Origin: Rhyacichthys aspro
Taxonomy: Eukaryota > Chordata > Actinopteri > Gobiiformes > Rhyacichthyidae
Reading direction: 5' to 3'
DNA: 64,000 nucleotides
Assembly: GCA_036850595.1 (NCBI GenBank)
Contig: CM072159.1
Location: forward strand, 3,871,978-3,935,977
Each line of letters opens with the position of its first letter. Within the stretch, counting starts at the first letter, position 1. The notes below the pieces were generated by a model. The model was given only the letters and a program-made list of their open reading frames with translations, was not told where the DNA came from and did no database searches. Below, piece by piece: positions 23,348 through 36,352 of the stretch. The translations under genes and the position numbers were made by a program.

Positions 23348-26300
23348 GCCTCCTGCTTCACGTTACACACACTCGCACAGATGCCATGCCTCACTGCTGG
23401 GGAAAATGAGGGATATCTAAACTGCTCGAAGGCAGCTTGGCACCACTTGTACAGCAAAGGGACATGCCTTGCAATAATGTATGCAGCCTACAGCTTGGCC
23501 AACACAGAAAGTAAGATTTTCGATGTACAATATGCAGACAATTAGAGATGTGCGGTTACTGTAACCCAGTTAGATGAGCACAGAGAACATGCAAAAATAC
23601 TATTTTCTTTTGAACTGGTTACTGGACTTCATACTGACAATCATGTTTTTTGCTCATCTTAAAACCAAGGACTATGATCGGGTCATTTTTGCTGCTCTCT
23701 TTTCTACAGTCAGTATAAACTGTTCTCAGTCAGGTGACTAGCTTAGAATATAAGTAAGTTTTAATTATCAAGATACAAAGCACAAACAGAACTCCATCTT
23801 GAATCATTTAGATGTTGAAACAAGGGATGTGGCCAAATATTTGCTGTTGGGGCAGCCAGAAAACATAATTCATTTAATATGTACACTAATATGGATATGG
23901 ACATTGGCCACTGTGGTTGTAAGTGTTATAATAGCTCACCCTGCTGTATTTTAGATTTGTTCATTACTGTTCACTTAAAGCAATAGGTTTAGGTAACCAA
24001 GTAAACACACCACTACCACAGCGAGTCTCTCAGTGGTCTGTTTGTGTAGGTCATTTTTTTTCTGGAGGAGTTTCTACAGTGTATACCTAGTGTAATAAAT
24101 GATATACTCTATAGAATATAATAATATAAAAAAATAATGCATTTTTGGTGTACATCAGAAGATGTTTGTTTGCATAGTTTACGAACAACACACAGCAGAA
24201 CAGTGACTCGTACACTGTGGATAAGTGGGGTTAAGTGTTTTTATTGAGACTGGAGGTAATTATTTGAGCATTTGAATGTGGCTGATGGTGTTCTATGGCA
24301 ATGCCAACATCCTGACTGAGACCAGAGGTGTGGAAAGACAAGTATTAAAGTTTCTCATGCTCTATAATACTAAAGTTCTAGTGTGATTTTAATATATTCT
24401 CATTTGCTTGACATAATAAGATGATGAATAAAACTCAATGTGAACAGTACTTTAAAACATTGTGTCTCTGCAGCTCCCTTTAAGACTTGTGCTCTGATGC
24501 TCAGGACCAAGATCAGAAAACCACTTGGCACATTTGTCTAAATTCACAAGCAGTTTATTTAAGGAGAAAATTAATGTTGTCAAAAGGCGCAGGAAAAAAA
24601 AAACAGCTGTGAATAAGAGGCCGGTATATACACAAGAGGACCTAATTAAACTATGAGAGGCATTATGGCTTTATGCAGATGGCTAATGGTGCTTTGAGGA
24701 CACTCAGGATGCCAGTGGATAGCCTCTCTGCACAGCCTATTAGTGCTCTGCCAGGCCATCTCCAAATACAGTTCCTGACAGCGTGACAGTGTGACTGATG
24801 GAAGCCTGCTGGAATACTGCTGCCTGCTCCGATGCCGTGATAGCACTGTGTGTAAATTACAGATATGCGTGGAGCTTTCTCTCACTTATCTTTTTCTTTT
24901 CCCTTCCGAAGACTACTTCTTATTCATTCGTGTTGCCTCAGTGTATCACAAGCTGTCAGACATGGGTACAAAGTCAATATGGGGAAGACAGCATTTGGCC
25001 GAATCCTAATTAATCTAGACACAGGCACTCAACCATGACAAATAAATAAGAAAAATTAAACACCATCACATGGTTCCCTTCTAATGGCTCTGATTATAAT
25101 GTCATGGTACTGTGAGCACAAAGCAAATGTTACTGGGTGTAGAATGGAGCGAGTTTCGCAGGCTATGAATAAAATCCTAATGATAGCAATTGGGATGTAA
25201 TGTAAAGAGCTATGGGGGCTACACTAGGTTCTCCTCTAATGAGAGAACAGAGTTAGAGCGCAGCATGAAAGAGATCAAAAATTCATCGGAGGATGCAGTA
25301 AAAGTACTCTCTGTTGGCATGTTCCCTACATGTCCCAACTTTCATGCTTGTTAATGAAACGTTTTCACTTCCTCTTCCCATCTTTCTTCTTTGTGACAGG
25401 TCACAATTTGTACCCACAGTTAGCAGGAGATACATTCCTTCGTTTTGATTTCCAGTCATTTATCTACCAGTCATTAGAAGAATTTGACACTGGTCTATGC
25501 TTTCATTTCAGAGGGAACATACTCTCTTATGCATCAGAATATTATGCTAATTGTTTGTCAGGAATACAGAAAGATAACCATGTACTATGGTAAACAGTTT
25601 GCACAATATCAACGGAAGATGGGTTATTTATCTTTTTTATGTATTGGGGAATCATAAAAATGTAGCCTTGCCAACCATCCTATTCTTGTTTTAATTCATG
25701 TTTGTTTCCAGGAGGCATAAAAAAGGACACAGATTAAACTACACTTAGATAGACATGCAACCAATCAGAATAAAGTTGTTGTATTTAAACATAGTTGTAT
25801 AAACTTTTACAACTGAAATGTCTTTAAGGCACCAATGACACCAAGTGAAATAAATTAGTAGAAACTGAATTCTTTGAGTGTATCCCTTTAAACCCCCATA
25901 TTCCTTACTTTTCCTCTGGCCCTCACCCGGAGACCTGACGCACATATTTGACAGCCAGGTGCTGTATAAGTGTCTGTACTCTTCTGTAGCAGTGTCAACC
26001 TGAAGTGATTGAGCCGAGCGTTTTATTGAGCAGAGCGCTTGTCATCTTATACATGGATGAGTGCTGCCACTGTCTGCTGTCTTCCTACATGTTCTTTTCA
26101 TAAAGGCAAACCCTGAAGTTAACTTCTGGCATGCAGTTTAATAACAGCCTTTATTCACTTGAATTTCACAACCTTTAATTAACTGCCTTTCATTGTTTAA
26201 ATTTACAATACCATCAGCCATATAGATGTTTTTGCTTTTCACCACGTTTAGAAGAACATTATAATCATGAAATTTGAAAATACATAATTAAGTCAACAAT

Positions 26301-28505
26301 GAAGCTTCTGTGCCCACAATGTAAAAATAAACAGCTACAATACTACTACACATACAACTTCCTAAATGTTTTCATAACTTTTTATTGATATTTATACTTA
26401 CTTTATACTATTATACAATATATGTCTAAATAAAAAAATAACCTGAAAAATTAAAAACTGTGCAGTCAGTTTCCATGCAGAGCTTAGTCACACTATACTC
26501 AAAGCTAGATTGAGCCCTCAGTGGGATTTAAGACTTTGTTCGAGTTTATATGCACAAAAGGCTATTACTGCATTTAAAGAAACTGTTAAACCTCAATTAT
26601 TTTTTTTTAATATAAATATCAACTGTAAAACCCAGACTTTACGAGGTAAAAACTAATGAATACAACAAAGTAACAAAAACATGTTATGTAATCAGCAACT
26701 ACCCCTTCCGAAAGCACACAAACATATCTTAAGCCACGGTAGACTAGCTTTTTATTACGACATTACGGGGAAAAAACAACTAAAAAACAGGAAACAGTGG
26801 CAGCGTGACCCTAACAATGACTATTTCCTGGTCTAAAAATGAGTGAGAATGTCTCTAAACACTGCTCTTCTTGTTTTTTCTCATCTGTTTACATGTGTCG
26901 CTGTCTAGCTCTGGAGCTGCTCTGACCTTAATTGGAGTGAGCTGTAAACATGCAATAACAGTCCAACAATTAATCTAATTTTCCAGGTGTGTCCCTCTAA
27001 TTTTGAGGAATTGTAATGACTGCTCCCACAATCAGAGTAAGACAATAATTCCATTTGCTCTTGCAGTGTGGTGTTTCTGACCATGTTACAACTGAAACTG
27101 CTGAGAGGGGCAGAGATTGAAGCACAAATCTGTGTGCACTAAAGGTGTAGTAATCATGGCTGAGGAAAAAGCGTGAGGCTGTGAGGTGAGGCTGTCAAAA
27201 ACTCTTGGTATATGCACAAAAATACACATTGGGCCACACTGGGTGTCTAAATATCAATGTTCTCATAGGGTCTACATTATTAGAGGAACAGCTACAGCAA
27301 AGAGCAAGTGAAAGATTTTGATTCTTGTCCAATTAAAATGTCAACTGCCAACTAAGTCAAGACAATCATGCTGTTTACTAAAGTGTCTTGATCTACTTTT
27401 AGAAGTACCTGAGTGTGAATAGTGCTGCTAACCCCATTGTTTGATTGCACTCCACTGAGGTCATAAACATACAAACTGGAAACAAAGGCATTAAAAGTTC
27501 AGAAGTGTAGTCTAGTCTTTAGGCTCTTCTTGTGGATATAAACTATTAATTGAGCTGAATGCAGAATTGCTTTAGTAAAGTTTACGAATTGCTCAAAGGC
27601 ATGTGATTTTTACATGGCTATCAGCGAGGACAATTACAATTCTTTTTATCTCTTGGCAACGTGCAGAACAGCTTTAATTTCAGAAAGAATAATAATTGTA
27701 CAATAATATAGATGTTTTCATTCTAGTAATGATCATAAAACAAATATATGTAAAGCCAATTTATTCATTTTTGGATGTTTAGAGAAACTCAATAATAAAG
27801 AGCAATCTTGGCTTCTATTTTTGCCACAAAGAGGAATATATGTCTTGCTTGCTGCTCAGCACTACCAACTCATCCATCACATGGGGGAAAGCACCCAAGT
27901 CTTGTCCTCTGTCACTCTCTGGAAACATCAGTGAGAGCTGCTGAATGGGTAACACCCACCCAGGCTTGTGTGGTACTTATTTTTTGATGCGGTGGTAAAT
28001 CACAGCACCACAAAAAGCACATAACAACTAAAGGGATTAATATTGAAATGTATAAAAGCTTGATGCTGTTGATAAGACAGCCCAACCATCAGGTGCCATG
28101 GAAACAACCATGCAGCACTAGTCCAAGTTGAGGTTGTTAATGTACTTCCAGAATAACAATACTACAAGATAGTTGCGTCAGAAATCTGCTATAACCTGCA
28201 TTACCTGGTCTGCAATTTTACTATATACTATATATTACTATATATTATTCCTATGTTAAGGATACATAAAGTAGATATAGTTAATTTCATAAAATCTCTA
28301 TCATATAATACCAGATTTGCTCATTCCTTTTTGTCTGGTTTTGTAATGATTCATTAGTTAATAAGGAAGGAAGGAAGTGACAGGTTAAACAGGAATGGGT
28401 CCCTGAAAGTAGAAGTTAGTAATTGAAAACAACACTGTTTAGTTACATACTGGATATAAATAATGTAAGTAAATGTACGTAATGTAAGTAAAGTTATGTC
28501 TAGAG

Positions 28506-28545
28506 CAGGGATCTCCAAACTTTTTTGAAAGAGGGCCGGATTTGC
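28506..28545 (+). mobile_element. hAT-like DNA transposon terminus (fragment)
   Basis: The stretch starting CAGGGATCTCCAAAC and continuing through GAAAGAGGGCCGGATTTG resembles the CAGGGGTCTCCAAAC-type ends of hAT-family elements common in fish. I found no matching inverted terminus downstream, so the body limits are unknown and the copy is probably truncated. The assignment is from memory of the terminus. Confidence 0.45.
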
Positions 28546-28989
28546 ACATTGCTCTGACCTTTCACACAAGACTGTTCATAATGTAATAACTTCACATCAA
28601 CAGGCACAAAACACAAGAGCTATTTTTTTTTCTCCAAAAAGTTTAATAAATGCCCAAGTTGAGTTGCATATGCTTATCTCTGTTTCTTTGTTTTTAAGAG
28701 TGACAAATGTTATTTAAAAAAGCTTGCTTCTGTCACAAACTAACGGATAACAACCAAACAGGCTGCTTTCTGACGCTAAGGTCTGTCTTTAGAGCAGAGT
28801 GGTTAAGATTTGCAAAAGAACACAGACAGAGCCATTGAGTGGTGCATGACACTAATATGTGACAGTTCTGGTGGGCCTTTCAAATACATTTGATCATGGA
28901 AGCTGGGGATCAGGTCAAGATTGGCCTCCAGACAGAACTTGCTCTAAGAGGAGATTGTGTGATTAGGTTTAAATCATAATAACCTGAAG

Positions 28990-29117
28990 GGGGCACCTTG
29001 GTGGCTCATTGCTAGCATGCGTACCACATACCTGAGAGATCTGGGTTCGATTCCAGCCTGGGTCATATCCCCAGTTTACTATACTATCAAATAAATGCAA
29101 AATAAACATAAAAAAAA
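28990..29117 (+). mobile_element. tRNA-derived SINE
   Basis: A tRNA-like head carries an A-box-like TGGCTCATTGCTAGCATG (29002-29019) and a perfect RNA polymerase III B box, GGTTCGATTCC (29044-29054). A short body and an A-rich tail with (A)8 at 29110-29117 follow. This order of head, body and A-rich tail is the SINE layout. The cloverleaf is imperfect, so it is not called as a tRNA gene. It lies antisense in intron 4, about 148 nt from exon 4. Confidence 0.75.
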
Positions 29118-29264
29118 GGAGTCTAGAAATTTGCATTTTGTTTAAGCACTCAAATTTTCAGCTAAACACCTTGAAAAGATGTTTTTATTTGTGTTCCCTT
29201 TAATCAGATGTATTTTTAATCATTTCAATGCTCTGATATTTCATTTAAGAGTTTCAGTCCTTAC

Positions 29265-29454
29265 CATGGCGAGAGGCACAATGCCGCCCAGGTCCTGCGG
29301 CGCCATGCGGATGAGGGTCTTCACTTCGCTGGTTAGAGTACGTGTAAGAGGGTACTCCACTTGCCAACTGACCTCCCGGCCCCCCTCAGCAGCCATCAGC
29401 CCGTTCACCTCCAGATCCACCTGCAGCACTCGCTGGTAGCCTGCTGCCTCCACT
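29265..29454 (-). CDS. tmem132d: TMEM132D-like, coding exon 4 (extracellular)
   Basis: This 190-nt exon contributes one base that completes the split Arg codon of exon 3, then 63 codons: VEAAGYQRVLQVDLEVNGLM through DLGGIVPLAM. The acceptor AG is at 29456-29455 (gtgcag/AGTG) and the donor GT at 29264-29263 (ATG/gtaagg, close to consensus). The peptide carries the family motif SWQVEYP and the junction motif GIVPLAM-DTEIL. A tRNA-derived SINE in the opposite orientation ends about 148 nt downstream of the donor in transcript direction. Confidence 0.94.
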
Positions 29455-32400
29455 CTGCACACAGGGAGATGTAGAACTGGATTTAGATAACCAAGAGGAA
29501 TGGCAAAGATAGATACATAAGAAATAGGAAGATACAAGGGAAGGTTTAAGAAGAGAGAAATAAGGTGACACTCAAATTGGAAAGCTGGGAACAGTGGAGA
29601 TAAAAGAAAGAGTGAAGTGTATGAATAAAATGAAGAGAACAGGAGAGAGAAAAATGATAAGACACTGTTCTATTATATATAGTAAAAAAAGAAACTCTGG
29701 AATAGGGATTAAGCTGCACATATAAAAAAGAAGATGTTGGTTGGAGATATCGTGTGTTAAAAACTGCAAAAAGCTCAAATTCAGGATATGTCACAGAGCA
29801 AATGAAAACCATATGAATCAAACAGAAAGCAGATGCTGCTCTGTTGCTTAAGTTTGAGCAACCAATTCCTCATCAGAGTCTGATATGAAACTAATCGCTG
29901 TGCTATTGAAATCCATTCTCACATCCACACAGAACCCTGATGTGGGCAAAGAAGCAATTTATTTTTCTTCTTCCAATGTGGAACTTCTCTTGCGCAGATT
30001 GCCAAGGCCAGGCAAATAATTTTCTCTCAGCTGATAGAGATGCAAACAAAGCAGAAAAACAATGAATGCAAAAACCCACCGAACTCATTTGATTTGCCCA
30101 GTGCGTGCGTTGCTCAGGCTACCGATATTTTTCATATCAAAAAAGAAGTCAATGCAACACCTTTCACTATAACCAGAAAGAAATATGCAGAACATCTTAG
30201 AAATACAATTTGCACTTGAGAATCTGGAGTTGGATACTGCACATTAGTAAAACACTGATGTTGCTACTTTGTTTTACACTAAGATATCTGTAAAAAATCA
30301 AGTTAGAGATACAAAATCTAAAAATAATACTAACTCTATTTTAAGTGGTGCTTGTTTGGTTGTAGCACAATTAAAACAAGGCTGGAGACTGTCCAAACTG
30401 AGCATAAGGATTGGGTGTGGGTGAGATCCAAGGTTTTTCTTGAAAACATTCTGGCCAGACTCTCCCAACTCCCCTTATGACTGCACACATCAGACACTAG
30501 CCCCACTTCAAAGTACAGATTTAAGGATCCACTCGAAAAGTGAGAAGGAACATTTTTCGAAGCTCAAAAATCAGCGTGGATAAAAACAAGTTGAATAGGA
30601 ATTCTGGGTCATGCAGAAAAAAGTGTTTTAAGTAATATTTTAAATAATACAGTTGTGAGGTGTTGTGAGGTAAATACTGGTGAGAATTTTATTAAAAACC
30701 CTGACAGGCCACACTTTTGGAAAATGTTTTTTTAATATAATGACAGATTTAAAGAAGTGACAAAAGCGGCCACAAGGCACAGAAATTGGGATGAGGGTGT
30801 TTGAGACTAGAGGACATATTAAAAGACAACAGCAAACATCATACATGAGCAAATGGAAGGGCTTGAGTTGCACATTACAGACTCTAAAATCTCTCTCAGT
30901 GCTGTTGCTGATTCAGTTGCTTGTCAATTCTACCATTGTGATTTGAAGCTCCAAATGAGAGTTGTAATTCAATGGCCAGCTTTCTGTTGACTGAATGTTT
31001 GATTGTCCTTTAATGGGGTCTAACTGGTTCATGTGTGTCTGTGTATTTTTTTTTTAATATTATTACAAATAAAGTACATTTATGCCATGCCATTACTTTA
31101 TAAATGTAAAAAAAACATATTTGTCTATTTTCTGTCTGGATCAGGATGCACAAAGTCCTTTGGGTTAGTGACAAATTGGCTTCCAGCTATAAAACAACAC
31201 AGATTTTTTCTTCTTTACCATGTATTATACAGTATGATGACATGGAAAATTGAAAACAGATTTTGGAGGACTTGTGATGCTAATGACAAGGGGAAAACAA
31301 AATAAAAATATGCAAAGCACCTTTAAAGTTAAGCACTTACATGTAAGGCAGTCAAAATTATTTAGCTCACAGAATGTGTGTCAAGAAGCAAGTGTTCCAA
31401 AGGCCATCGTTTGCAGTGTTGATTTATGCATTTGTGTGGTGCAGTGCAGAAAATTTACTGCTTGGTTTTGGTCTTTGATATAGATTTTTATTTTAATCAC
31501 AGATAAACATCAAAAGCAAGCGAGGAAGTATACTGCTGAGAGCAAACATCCCACACAGCCACAGGATACACTTCAGTATGGACAGCGGCACTAAAAGATT
31601 TGTTACAAAACCACACTTTTTATGCGTATAGCCTTAGACTCGGACCATCATTCACCGACTTGAGCTCCACTGCATCAATCACTCCCTTTTCATTTTCAGT
31701 TTTCCTCTCAGACACAAACGGTTGAGCGGTGAGAAATCCTCTATTGCCTGGCGACACACAGGGCTCGGGGGTAGTGACTGCAGTGATTATGTGGTTTACG
31801 CTCATGGTGTACAATTACAGCCAAATCAATTATCTGCAACACAGGGTCTGGCTTTACAATGAAGCTACAAACAATCAGGGCTTTAGTGCTGAATACAACA
31901 ATGCTCCTCTCATTCTAAATAAATGCAATCCGTCTTCCTCTGCAGCGTCTTTATCATCGGGTGTACTTTTACTCTCTCTGTTCCCTTTGCTTTTAACCTC
32001 ATCCTCAGCTCATGTGCAGTGTAATGTGGCTCCCAACAGGGGGCAGTCCACTCTGTGCCTTTCACCCCTTGCCCCTTGCCTGAGCGTGGGCTTAAGATGA
32101 TGAATGTCCACAGCCTCGCGGTTGAAGAGGTCAGCCGGCTTCCTCCATGTCTCATTAGGAACACAACTGCACCGTGTGGCCTTTTCCCACCATGATTATC
32201 ATACTATTCAATATACTCACTGGCGATTGTCACTTGTCCTCAGATTGGAATGAGCTCAAGGGGTTGAACACACAGACAGAGACAAAACGCTGAGCGGAAA
32301 TGGGGTTAGAAGGCCTGGAGTAAAAGCTAAAAGTCTACAGGGATCAGAGAGTAAACTGTGGCAGAATAAAAGCAAACAATGACAACAGTGCCTAAGTATC

Positions 32401-33836
32401 ATAGCGGGTCTGCTGTGGTGAAATGGGTTAGAAAATCGGTCATGTCATTTTGAGGAACCTTTTGAGGTATATCCATTTGTCAGTTCTTTTGTTGGATGAG
32501 AAAGTACAAAAAGAAAAAAAGGTAAAAAATAAAATAAAATGAAATCCACACGGAGGAAAATGCACATTCACTCCTGTAAGATCCATTTCAAACTCATCCT
32601 TGTAGTAACAAACGGCCTCTGCGCTGAAGAGTGAAATTTCTTTTGTTAGAGAAGTGAAAAATGAAAGAGAAGCAAAGGAACACAAAGGCACTGTTAAACA
32701 TGCAGCAATGTTTTTCTCTTTTCAATGCTAACACCTCTGTGGATATCTGACTGTGAGAAAGGTAGACAGAGAAAAGTCTGCTGTCAGTTTTGGAGACCCG
32801 CGGGGGTTCCTTTCATGCACAGCAGTGATTTGGTTAGCACTGACAACAATGATGCATCAAAGAGCCAAATCTGTTTCAACACAGTAAACTGACAGTGAGT
32901 CCGGCAACTGTCTGAGACACAGGGGATGGTTGGGGGGTGTTTGTATGCACAGGTATTAACACAGTAAATCCCCTTTAGGTAAGAAGGGATAAATCTTTGC
33001 GCACTCAAGAAACTAAAAGACGATGACCTGGGTTGGCGCAAGTTTCGAATTGAAATGTTGGGTGCACTTGTGGTCAGATGCCACATTTATTTTCTTGAGA
33101 GAGATGTTTTTTGAGACTGTTAAAAGTGTATGTGGGCCAAGGGTTGGATGAACGAAACAAAAAGACATTCATTATTCCCACACCCTTTAAAATGCAGGGT
33201 TTTCATTATAATAAATTTATGCTCACTAGGCTGAAATGCCTTTTACTGACAACTACGAACCTCTATAGTCACATGGTGATAAATCTGTTTGCACACCAAT
33301 GGCTCTGGATTTCACTTTTTACATCCAATTTTGACATGTCTGGGATGTGACTAACTAATAAATAGCTTTAGCATTGGCTCTGGTGCAAGAAAGCACAGTG
33401 AATTAAGGCTTGTAGTTTGTATTAAAACTATGCAGCATGACAGATTCTGGCATAATGCATCTCTAAATACCCCATAAAAAATAATTATAACATTGCCTTG
33501 TTTCTTTATTTAACTTCCTTTACGGTTTTACAGTTGTTAAGAGTATATGACACATCAGCCACATCTTATCTGGAAATGCTGATAGATGATTAGGCTGTTT
33601 TGCTGGACTACTGTCTTTACTGCTACTTGCATTTACAAAAAGAAGTCTGCAATGCTACATTTATGTACTCAATTATGTTGAGCCTTTGTAGCTTTAAACG
33701 CTAACAAACAAGGCTACTTTACCAATTAACATCAATCATTATATACAAATTAAACCACTTTGGGTTCAGAAAAAGGATTTCAGAAAACATCTGAAATGCA
33801 ACTTCCTACACTATTAACTGTAAAAAAAAAAATCAA

Positions 33837-33858
33837 CATAAACATAAACATAAACATA
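33837..33858. repeat. (ACATAA)n minisatellite, about four units
   Basis: Tandem ACATAA units directly following a short A run on the plus strand. Confidence 0.85.
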
Positions 33859-34221
33859 GTAAAAAATGTATTTTTAGAAGTTTAATGACTGCAACTTCAC
33901 TAGCCCATGATTTTCAATTTTTACTTTTTCTTTCATTCAGGTAGATTTAACTATATATTCTATATTCAAACAACGATACACAATGTGTAATTTTAGGTCT
34001 AAAAGTTGAGATTATAACTGTTAATTTTTTTTATTTTTTTTTATGTCACTATGTTGCAAAAGCAAGTACAAAAATACATACATAAACGTAATTTGTTTAC
34101 ATGGTTTTCATTTTGCCAGGCTAACATTTTTTCACTTGGTTTACACTTATTGACAATGATATGAAGTCTTTTGTTATTTTGGTCTATCATTATTATGATG
34201 TATCATATTAATATATTTATC

Positions 34222-34222
34222 A

Positions 34223-34289
<67 letters not shown>
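34222..34289. repeat. (ATT)n microsatellite, about 22 units
   Basis: 68 nt of uninterrupted ATT repeats, the longest pure microsatellite in the window and likely polymorphic. The poly-Tyr and poly-Asn frames across it are artefacts. Confidence 0.98.
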
Positions 34290-34290
<1 letters not shown>

Positions 34291-36250
34291 ATTTTATATT
34301 TATCTTTATTGTGTGGCTGTTTAGAGCCTGCGTCACGTACAATAAATCAAAGACATACAGCAAGACCTTGGAAAAAAAATGATGATCTATGCCCACAGAG
34401 ACTTCCAATGGTATTCTTCAGAAACTGAACTGTACTATTGTGGCCAAATATTAGACAGAATGTACATTTTCTTCTATTGTCATTCTGTGAATGGCTGTGC
34501 ATTAAACAAGAAGCACTCAGTCCCTGAAGGCCAGCTCAGACAAAAATGAAAGTTTATAATTATCAATATGAAGAAAGAATGTGAATGTAAATATACTGTA
34601 GCCTACATGGACCTGGGAAGCCATTTAAGACTGAAGGAGAAATTCATGGCTCAAAAAGGGATTATCTGGCTAATCTAAAAGCCACCCTTTTCTCTGTTTA
34701 GAGTCCTTCCCCTTACCAATGATTTCCACTTTGTAGAAATCCTGTCGGACCACTTTTAACAGTTTTTGTAAAATGGGTCAGGTTTTATCTTTTTTTTTTT
34801 GTATGGTTAAATGTCTATCATATTAGGTCAACAGGCATTTATTTCTGTGTCCTTTGATACTGCCTCCTCAAACTCTCTCCTCCAAAAAATCCTCAGAGAC
34901 CAGACTACTTCTTTGTATAGATTAGAAAAATAATGAGGACAGCTGGCCAGGATAACATTTGGAGAAATCGGGTCAGATTTTGCACAAAGCATGTTCAACA
35001 TCAGTTTGACTGTAGCGATACCCTATACTAGCAAGTGAGGCAAATTTGCAAAACAATTCAGCTTGAACATGAATTAGTGGTTAGTGGGTCTGGCTCCAAA
35101 ATGATAGTACAGTCAAAAGTGATAGTATAGTGCAGTTCATGTGGAATATGATCATATTCTGCAAAAGAAGGCACCATGCTGTAACACAGGTTTATTATTT
35201 ATATGGGGTAGTATATGCCGCTATTTGTTTGTGTGTTTTGTAGCCTGCTATTACTCTGGCATAAGCATTCGCAATTGATCTCTCACTCTTATTACTTTCT
35301 GTTTCTAACAAGGAGCCTCAAATGGGCGCTAAATTGAATTAGCCAAATTGATCAATAGGTCAATATTATTGCACACTGTAAGCATAAAGAAAAAGCAACA
35401 CCACGCTCAACAGTACAGGAAGTGGAATCCTGGGATTCTTTCAAGTCGAAGAAAAGAATGTGACCGCTGAGTGCAGGAATTGTCTGGATAGCATGTAATT
35501 ACTGCTTTTTCTCTCCGTCTTAATGTCCTATGTGAGGTGGCCCGGGTGATTTGATTTGCAGCTGTTTTAATTATTTGTAGTTCAATTACTCTCCAGCTGT
35601 GCCACTGAGTGTGTTTTCTGTGTGGAGGTCTCAATGTCTCTCCAAACAGAAATGCATTTTGGTTCTAATCGGTTCCAGGACCTCGAGGGAAATCTCACAA
35701 TATCTCAAATGAGTAAAATCTGGTGCCAACAGGAGCTCCATCTGGCATAGTTTGAAAGGTCAGCGCACATTAATAGTGCCCAGTACCTGCTGAGTACTTC
35801 AGTTCAGTAAAAGCTAACCCCAGTGTGTGTGTAATGAGGTCATTTAGCCTGCTGAAGCTGGGGTCGTTTGAATATTGTGATTAATAAATTAGGACCCTGT
35901 AGCAGAAACCATATCATCATAGTGTTAGAGTCCCAGGGGAGTCCAAGCCATGCTCTAATGAGTCTACTACCTCGTGTCCAATAACTGTCTATACTGAGAG
36001 GACACTAATGAGATCCTATTGAAACCCCTAAAAAGTGGTGATTAAGAACCTCTCTGTTGATGTAAACACAACATACATAGGAAGCTGTGTAATTAAAGGT
36101 AAGTGACGCAGCCATTTAAGCCACTAAACCTCAAGGGGTGGATCAACCCATATTCATCCCCACAGTGCCAAGAAATATAGCTTTGGTCACTGGTCCAGCT
36201 TATACTCTGATGCTCTGGGTTTGCATTTTCATTATTATGCATTACTCAAG

Positions 36251-36352
36251 CTTTCTTCCACCATCCAAAGACATGCATGTTTCGGAGAACTGAACACTTT
36301 AAAGTGCCTCTACTGAATGAGTGTGACTGATTGTCTGTCAACGTCTGTACCT
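36251..36352 (+). repeat. Interspersed-repeat fragment (fish SINE-like 3' part)
   Basis: TTTCTTCCACCATCCAAAGA followed by CATGCATGTT, and further on GTGTGACTGATTGTCTGTC, resembles a very common fish repeat whose consensus contains CCAAAGACATGCATGTTAGG and GTGTGAATGGTTGTCTGTC. The copy is diverged and its ends are not defined. Recognition is from memory. Confidence 0.5.

Larger units (their letters stand above)
17124..29264 (-). other. Intron 4 of the TMEM132D-like gene
   Basis: 12,141 nt. Recognised content is a poly(A) tract at 17420, a poly(T) tract at 23333, a hAT-like terminus at 28506 and a tRNA-derived SINE at 28990. No open frame with recognisable domains was found. Some denser, less AT-rich stretches (for example 22930-23140 and 24640-25010) could be regulatory, which the sequence alone cannot show. 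Confidence 0.8.

Noticed and set aside
23171..23545. 124-codon plus-strand frame
   Set aside because: It contains a poly-Phe stretch encoded by a T homopolymer and has no domain, so it is a chance open frame.
28990..29065. Functional tRNA gene
   Set aside because: The B box is perfect, but the acceptor and anticodon stems do not pair well, and the A-rich tail indicates a SINE.
31729..32100. 123-codon plus-strand frame in intron 3
   Set aside because: Low-complexity Ser/Leu-rich text without a recognisable domain, so it is a chance frame.
34171..34428. Frames rich in Tyr or Asn
   Set aside because: They are produced by the ATT microsatellite.
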